Of a stretch of DNA of 64,000 nucleotides, positions 60,274-64,000 are shown piece after piece. Numbering within the stretch: position 1 is the first letter of the stretch; every line of letters begins with the position of its first letter. The DNA is from Brassica napus. Lineage: Eukaryota; Streptophyta; Magnoliopsida; Brassicales; Brassicaceae. The DNA lies in NCBI RefSeq assembly GCF_020379485.1, contig NC_063448.1, forward strand, positions 14,159,726 to 14,223,725, written 5' to 3'. The notes below the pieces were generated by a model, which worked only from the letters and a program-made list of their open reading frames with translations, made no database searches and was not told where the DNA came from. A program made the translations under genes and the position numbers.

Positions 60274-60308
60274 TGGGCTCAAAGCTGATTTAGAAAATCT
60301 AAGGCCCA
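60274..60308 (+). promoter_or_regulatory. Paired site II elements of the COX6B promoter
   Basis: TGGGCT (60274-60279) and AGGCCCA (60302-60308, reverse of TGGGCCT) are site II motifs. These bind TCP-type factors and drive many nuclear genes for oxidative phosphorylation in plants. They sit about 190-220 bp before the ATG. Confidence 0.65.
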
Positions 60309-60495
60309 CTTAAGTTTGGAAACAAAACACAGTCGTTTCGTGCTCTTCGAAAAAATAGCCAGATAGGTCCAGAGAGAGCTTAAACCTACCGAACCATTTG
60401 CTCCCAGTGTTGGTTTATCCATCTCCGTCTCTCCGATCCTCGTCGATCAACTCCACCTGAAGAATCTCCGAGTTTCTATTGAACGACACACTTCA

Positions 60496-61612
60496 ATGGT
60501 GGAATCTGTTTCTTCTCAAACTCCGTCGCTCTCGGAGGTATTCTTCTCTTGCCGAAGCTCAGTTTTCAATTCTTCTTCGTTCGATCTACTGAGATTCTCG
60601 TGTATTTAGGTAGATCTGATTAATTTCGAGAAGGAGCGGAAATTAGATATCTTTCTCTCTATTCATCATTACATAAAAAGTGTTTTTCAGTTTTCCGACC
60701 AAAAACAGATTGGATTTTGAACAGTTCAACAAGATTGGATATATTTTTTTATGTTCTGTAAGAAAATAAAACATTTTGCAGAATACATTGAACTACGTTT
60801 GGGGGAGAATGAGACATTCTTTTAAAGCCAGCTGATATTTTGCTTTGAAATCTAGATTTGTGGGAGTGATCTTGTTAAGTCATATTCATCAATTTGTAAC
60901 AATTCCATATTTTACAGCAATATCATTTGGAGAAAGCAGTTGAAGACAAGTCTAAATCTCCTGAGGTGACTTCTGAAGAGGCTCCTGCCGCGACTGAAGA
61001 AGCTCGTGCTAATGAGGAAAACACTAGTGAAGAAGTTGCCGAGGAGACTCCTGATGAGATCAAGGTAATATTGTCATACCCATCCACCAACAAATAGAGA
61101 CTAACTTTGATGAGCTTGCTCTTGATGAATTGATTTGGCTCATGTGGTGTGTGTTTTTTCTTCTTCTTTTCAGCTTGAGACAGCGCCTGCTGATTTCCGT
61201 TTCCCGACAACAAACCAAACTAGGCATTGTTTCACGCGTTACATTGAATATCACAGGTGATAAAATAAATGTTCTTCTCTAATTTTCCTCTTTTCCCCAA
61301 AGTTGTGATCCCTCTCCCCTTTATGTCTTTTGATTGTTTTCAAATTTCCAGATGTGTAGCTGCCAAGGGTGACGAAGCTCCCGAGTGCGATAAGTTTTCA
61401 AAGTTTTATCGATCTCTTTGCCCCGGCGAATGGGTATATGCTTAACTTCCTTCACTCCTTCAGTGCTTCTAGTCTTTTTGTAGATGATGATGATAATTTA
61501 AAGATGACCTTTAGTGCTTCCTGATACATCAAATCTGTCTTCCTTGTGTGTGTTGCAGGTTGATAGGTGGAACGAGCAAAGAGAGAATGGAACTTTCCCT
61601 GGTCCTCTTTAA
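60496..61612 (+). CDS. COX6B: Cytochrome c oxidase subunit 6b
   Basis: A nuclear-encoded complex IV subunit of the mitochondrial inner membrane, intermembrane-space side. Exons are 60496..60537, 60918..61064, 61174..61256, 61352..61433 and 61559..61612. All introns are GT-AG and phases agree, giving 135 residues. The C-terminal domain is the CHCH fold with Cys82-X9-Cys92 and Cys103-X10-Cys114, the import and disulfide motif recognised by the MIA pathway. The first ~65 residues are an acidic, Glu/Ala-rich extension found in the long plant form of COX6b. The Arabidopsis long form At1g22450 has about 190 residues by memory, so the extension here is shorter. Site II elements lie upstream and a Copia element starts 246 bp before the ATG. 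Confidence 0.95.
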
Positions 61613-62089
61613 GACTACTCCTGCCTCTCAAGAAGCATCATATCCCCCCTCCCCCCTTCTTCCTCTTTTGCTCTTATACACTTCATGATGTCACCCGGAT
61701 TACACTGCAGAGTTTTAATAAGATTTTACAACAACCAGCATGTCTGGTTCCTCAACATAAAATGTGAGAGTTTAACAATTATAATCTCAACTTTTCTCTG
61801 TGTTCAACTTAATTTTTTTGAGGATCATCCGATTCTGATATGCCGTTCTTCCTGATTATATTATTTTCCATGGAAAAACTTTAGACATTTTACGGATGGT
61901 GAATGATATTTCAAGATATAAGAAAATGGTATATCATTCATCACCAAAACTGATTACATCATCAGAACTGGTGGTTTTCACTATAAATGATGAATGTTTA
62001 TAATTAATTAACTTTGTCGTGTGTCCCCAATGCCAAGAAGTGGTAGCAGATCCAACAAGCCTTTGTTAAATCCATATCTCATGCAACCA
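61613..62089. other. Intergenic region between convergent genes
   Basis: It holds the 3' UTRs of COX6B and of the O-fucosyltransferase gene, which face each other 477 bp apart. A C-rich and T-rich patch at 61645-61675 is the only compositional oddity. Confidence 0.7.
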
Positions 62090-64000
62090 TCAGCTCCCTC
62101 TGCTTGGGTCTCTCTGACAGAGACAGTCTGGTAATGGATTTTCATAGAAAGATTCCTCAGAACGATGTCTCTCCAAACCCTTTGTTCCTGAAGCAGGTCC
62201 TTTTCTCCTCCTCGGTGATCCTTGTCTGTATTATTACCACAGCTACTATGTCTCGCTACTATGTGGAGATAGTAGTATTGAATTAAAACACTTGATTATT
62301 GCTTACCGAGTTTTGTGAATCTCTATGATTCTTTCATACACTTTCCTGTTATCTTTCTCAATTCCTCTTCCAATTCTGTCTATCAACCTCACAATGGCTT
62401 TCCTGAATCACAAATACAAACAAAATGTAAGTAACTAAAGATTGCATGACTTGACAAAATAAAAAAACACATCTGTCACCTGTCCGGAGATATTGTTTTC
62501 CGGTGACCAAGATACCGGCGATGCCCTTCAACAGCCCTCGCCATGTTTCCGCTATAAGATGGAATAAAAACATCGCTTTCGACGGAAACAATGTAGTCCA
62601 GTGCAGCCATTTGAGTTGAGTGGTTCATAAAAGGCTTAAGCTCTACTTTTGTTGCCAACTTTTCCTTCAGTATCACAAAGATGGTCAGTCTACATTCAGT
62701 CTCATTGGTAATAATAAATTAACATCCTGAAACTATGTAGTAGTACCTTACTCATTAACATGGTGAAACGAGAGCCAAGACTAGCTAACCGAGACTCACC
62801 ACCGTAAATCTCACCAGCAGCTATATATATAGGTGTGTTTGGTGCATATCCTAAAGCTGTTAGTAAAATTCCAACTTCTTTTGGAGTCAATGGACAATTC
62901 CCTTTGAGTCTTTGTACTTTTCCATCAATGTCTTTAACTTTCCAATACGCTGTGTTCTTCCTAAACACTCAATCTTCTTATTTGAAAAAATTACACAAAC
63001 AAGTAATGTTTTCTTGTTTCTTTTTGGTTACCTTATCTTCCTTAGCTCAGCACCTTCAGAAGCAGATAAACCATGGTTGCAGCCGCTAAAAGCTAGCATG
63101 TCTTTCTCGTATCTCAAATGCAACGCAATGTATAGACCATAAGATGTCATCCTATCGACTAAAATCTGCAACAAAACTTAAGTATTAGAGAGAAGAATGT
63201 ATATATATTATATGAGATGGTTATAGGAAACTAATAGTTTTACTTGTCCCATTGATCTGATTTTAGTAGAGAAGCGTAGAGCCTCATAACAAGCACGGCA
63301 ACGTAGCTTTTGAATATCTGGGGGTAGACCGTTGTTTACTAGACGAGAATCGGATTTGGCAGCTCGGATCACCTTGTATTCATCCCACATGGTAGCTATC
63401 TCATTTTGGTAATATCTCAATCCTGAGTAGCTTTTGAAATGCTTAACCACTTTTGTGAGTCCATCAATACCTTTTGGTAGCTTCTTAATGACACTAATAT
63501 CTTTAGATAAAGTACTGATGAAGTGATCTTCATCAAATACATCCGAGAATTTACTGGATCAATACAAAATGAGAAACATTAAAAAAAACACGTTAAACAA
63601 GTTCAAGAGATGCTAAAAAAGAAAGAAAAAATGGGAACATGGGGTTAACCTAGTATCCTGCCAGAAAGATCGTTTATCGAGCTCCGGGACTACAAGTGTG
63701 GCATTTATAATACGAGCTATAGCTACCATGTCACATATCTGTAAAGTTTGTCACATAGCTATAAGTATTTTAATAGTTGTGAGTTCAGATCGTAACACAA
63801 AAAGTAATACTATACACACTTAATTACCCCAGCACGCATCTGGTTAAGACCGCCATTCGTGTGAACAAGAAGATAACCTCTAGACTCCAACGGAGCTGAG
63901 GAAACAAATAACCAGAGAGTACGTAAATTTTTTTATTTATGAGTCAGTTTTGGTTACATAAAAAACCAAACCAGACGGATATGTGTTTCTTACATATGTA
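62090..64000 (-). CDS. O-fucosyltransferase family protein (C-terminal part, runs off the window)
   Basis: A plant GT106/DUF246-type glycosyltransferase, probably Golgi-located. Acceptor unknown. Exons in transcript order: 63994..64000 (7 bp, tentative), 63828..63895, 63650..63738, 63244..63553, 63032..63165, 62747..62960, 62480..62664, 62307..62402 and 62090..62225. Introns are GT-AG, phases agree, giving about 412 residues; family members have about 500-570, so the N-terminal membrane anchor lies beyond 64000. Typical blocks: [86 protein letters not shown], and the C-terminal [12 protein letters not shown]. Synteny points to At1g22460. No lesions in the visible part. Confidence 0.9.

Overview
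The window is plant nuclear DNA from the mustard family, most likely Brassica or a close relative. Genes are split by short AT-rich GT-AG introns, intergenic DNA is AT-rich and full of transposons, and the four host genes occur in the order DAHP synthase, alcohol dehydrogenase-like, COX6B, O-fucosyltransferase. From memory this matches Arabidopsis thaliana At1g22410, At1g22430/22440, At1g22450 and At1g22460. I read the window as an orthologous chromosome-1 block pulled apart by transposons.

Layout. 1-8209: a CACTA (En/Spm) DNA transposon that lacks only its first few terminal bases because of the window edge, with a TNPD/TNP2-like transposase gene (428-4092) and a TNPA-like gene (5709-7578). 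9312-11643: plastidial class II DAHP synthase (DHS3-like). 11.6-20.5 kb: three tandem copies of a ~610 bp AT-rich repeat, a tRNA-derived SINE with a 16 bp target duplication, a foldback MITE cluster, and two foldback elements with 9 bp target duplications and cores of degenerate telomere-like repeats. 20503-26910: a 6.4 kb Mutator-like element (MULE) with a perfect 9 bp target duplication, a decayed MURA-type transposase and a separate reverse-strand DUF1985/Ulp1-type gene. 28199-32358: a non-autonomous relative of that MULE. 33.7-51.1 kb: a short LINE fragment, then a second LINE split by a 13.35 kb Athila-like Ty3/Gypsy retrotransposon (reverse strand, TSD GGTAT). 52162-54559: an intact-looking medium-chain alcohol dehydrogenase gene. 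55594-60245: a Ty1/Copia element (reverse strand) with a truncated 5' LTR, inserted about 250 bp upstream of COX6B. 60496-61612: COX6B. 62090 to the window end, reverse strand: the C-terminal ~410 residues of an O-fucosyltransferase-family gene.

How the parts relate. The host genes are ordinary housekeeping functions: entry to the shikimate pathway, a zinc alcohol dehydrogenase, a complex IV subunit and a Golgi-type glycosyltransferase. They do not form a pathway. The unusual content is in the repeats. Three unrelated transposon classes (CACTA, MULE, Gypsy LTR) each carry dense arrays of a short, CpG-containing, often palindromic motif. Both large MULEs carry a long inverted repeat behind their left end, and two foldback elements hold telomere-like cores. 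These are the features most worth a second look.
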